Below are positions 48,048 to 48,144 of a stretch of 48,144 nucleotides of DNA, piece after piece. Source of the stretch: a virus. The stretch's first letter is position 1. Every line of letters begins with the position of its first letter. Location: positions 1-48,144 of IMG/VR virus record IMGVR_UViG_3300031974_002798; one strand, 5' to 3'. Under the pieces are notes generated by a model. That model did not search any database. It had not been told where the DNA came from and saw only the letters and a list, made by a program, of their open reading frames with translations. The position numbers and the translations under genes were made by a program.

Positions 48048-48144
48048 TATCTTCCGACTTCTTTTAAATATGTTTCTTTCATTTTATCCCAACTCATACC
48101 AATAGCATCTAAGTAAAATAGATTCTCTGGCTTCAACCTTCCCT
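48047..48144 (-). CDS. Partial gene, C-terminal 31 residues only
   Basis: The frame runs in from beyond the window edge and ends in a TAA that overlaps the clamp-loader ATG. The visible C-terminus includes LKPENLFYLDAIGMSWDKMK and ETYLKEVGR. In T4 the gene before 44 is the sliding clamp (45), but this end does not let me confirm that. Confidence 0.6.
   Translation of the reverse strand, partial: GRLKPENLFYLDAIGMSWDKMKETYLKEVGR

Overview
This window looks like part of the genome of a tailed, T4-related double-stranded DNA phage, probably a myovirus of a marine or aquatic Bacteroidetes (flavobacterial) host. All genes I could support, about 90, lie on the minus strand and are tightly packed, with TGA/ATG (ATGA) overlaps at most junctions. 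The DNA is AT-rich. Evidence for a T4-type replisome is the AAA+ clamp-loader large subunit (gp44-like, 47118..48047) followed by a gp62-like small subunit (46308..46751). Evidence for a Bacteroidetes host is a set of twelve intergenic promoter-like elements. Each has a TTTG/TTG box, a spacer of exactly 20 nt and a TAnnTT(T/A)(G/A)-like box, close to the Bacteroidetes TTTG/TAnnTTTG promoter. A-rich leaders replace Shine-Dalgarno sites. No tRNA, CRISPR array, integrase or insertion sequence was seen.

Right to left, in transcription order. (1) 43.4-48.1 kb: clamp loader, zinc-ribbon protein, DUF1599-like protein, dCMP deaminase, Cas4/RecB-like nuclease, a secreted lytic transglycosylase and a SLOG-type protein. 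(2) 27.2-43.3 kb: a 16-kb sugar/glycosylation cluster with at least eight glycosyltransferase-like proteins, a HAD-nucleotidyltransferase fusion, a C-methyltransferase, an SDR epimerase and a GDPD-like protein. Its middle is markedly more AT-rich. (3) 22.6-27.2 kb: small conserved phage proteins, then an endolysin-like YkuD-type protein and a holin. These are continuous with a PAS histidine kinase, a CheY-like receiver and a coiled-coil membrane protein, forming an apparent phage-borne two-component system fused to a lysis operon. (4) 15.6-22.6 kb: ParB-like protein, HExxH peptidase, CCA-adding enzyme/HAD fusion, ClpS-like adaptor and a large P-loop modular protein. Two of these have N-termini resembling T4 capsid-targeting peptides. 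(5) 9-15.5 kb: HD (MESH1-like) hydrolase, LPD29-like protein, HAD phosphatase, membrane proteins, HNH endonuclease, GroEL and Nudix hydrolase. (6) 0.1-9 kb: an accessory region of small, mostly unknown genes, with an Smr-domain protein, a cyclic-phosphate-processing-type receiver, zinc-ribbon paralogues and DSNG-repeat proteins.

How the parts may work together (inference): the small-gene region has many short, separately promoted units typical of early host-takeover genes. GroEL, ClpS, the HD hydrolase and the CCA enzyme would adjust host folding, proteolysis, alarmone level and tRNA pools. The clamp loader, nuclease and dCMP deaminase belong to replication and nucleotide supply. The glycosylation block could modify virion proteins, DNA or the host surface. 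The lysis block carries its own sensory module. Functions are read from sequence motifs only; nothing was searched against a database.
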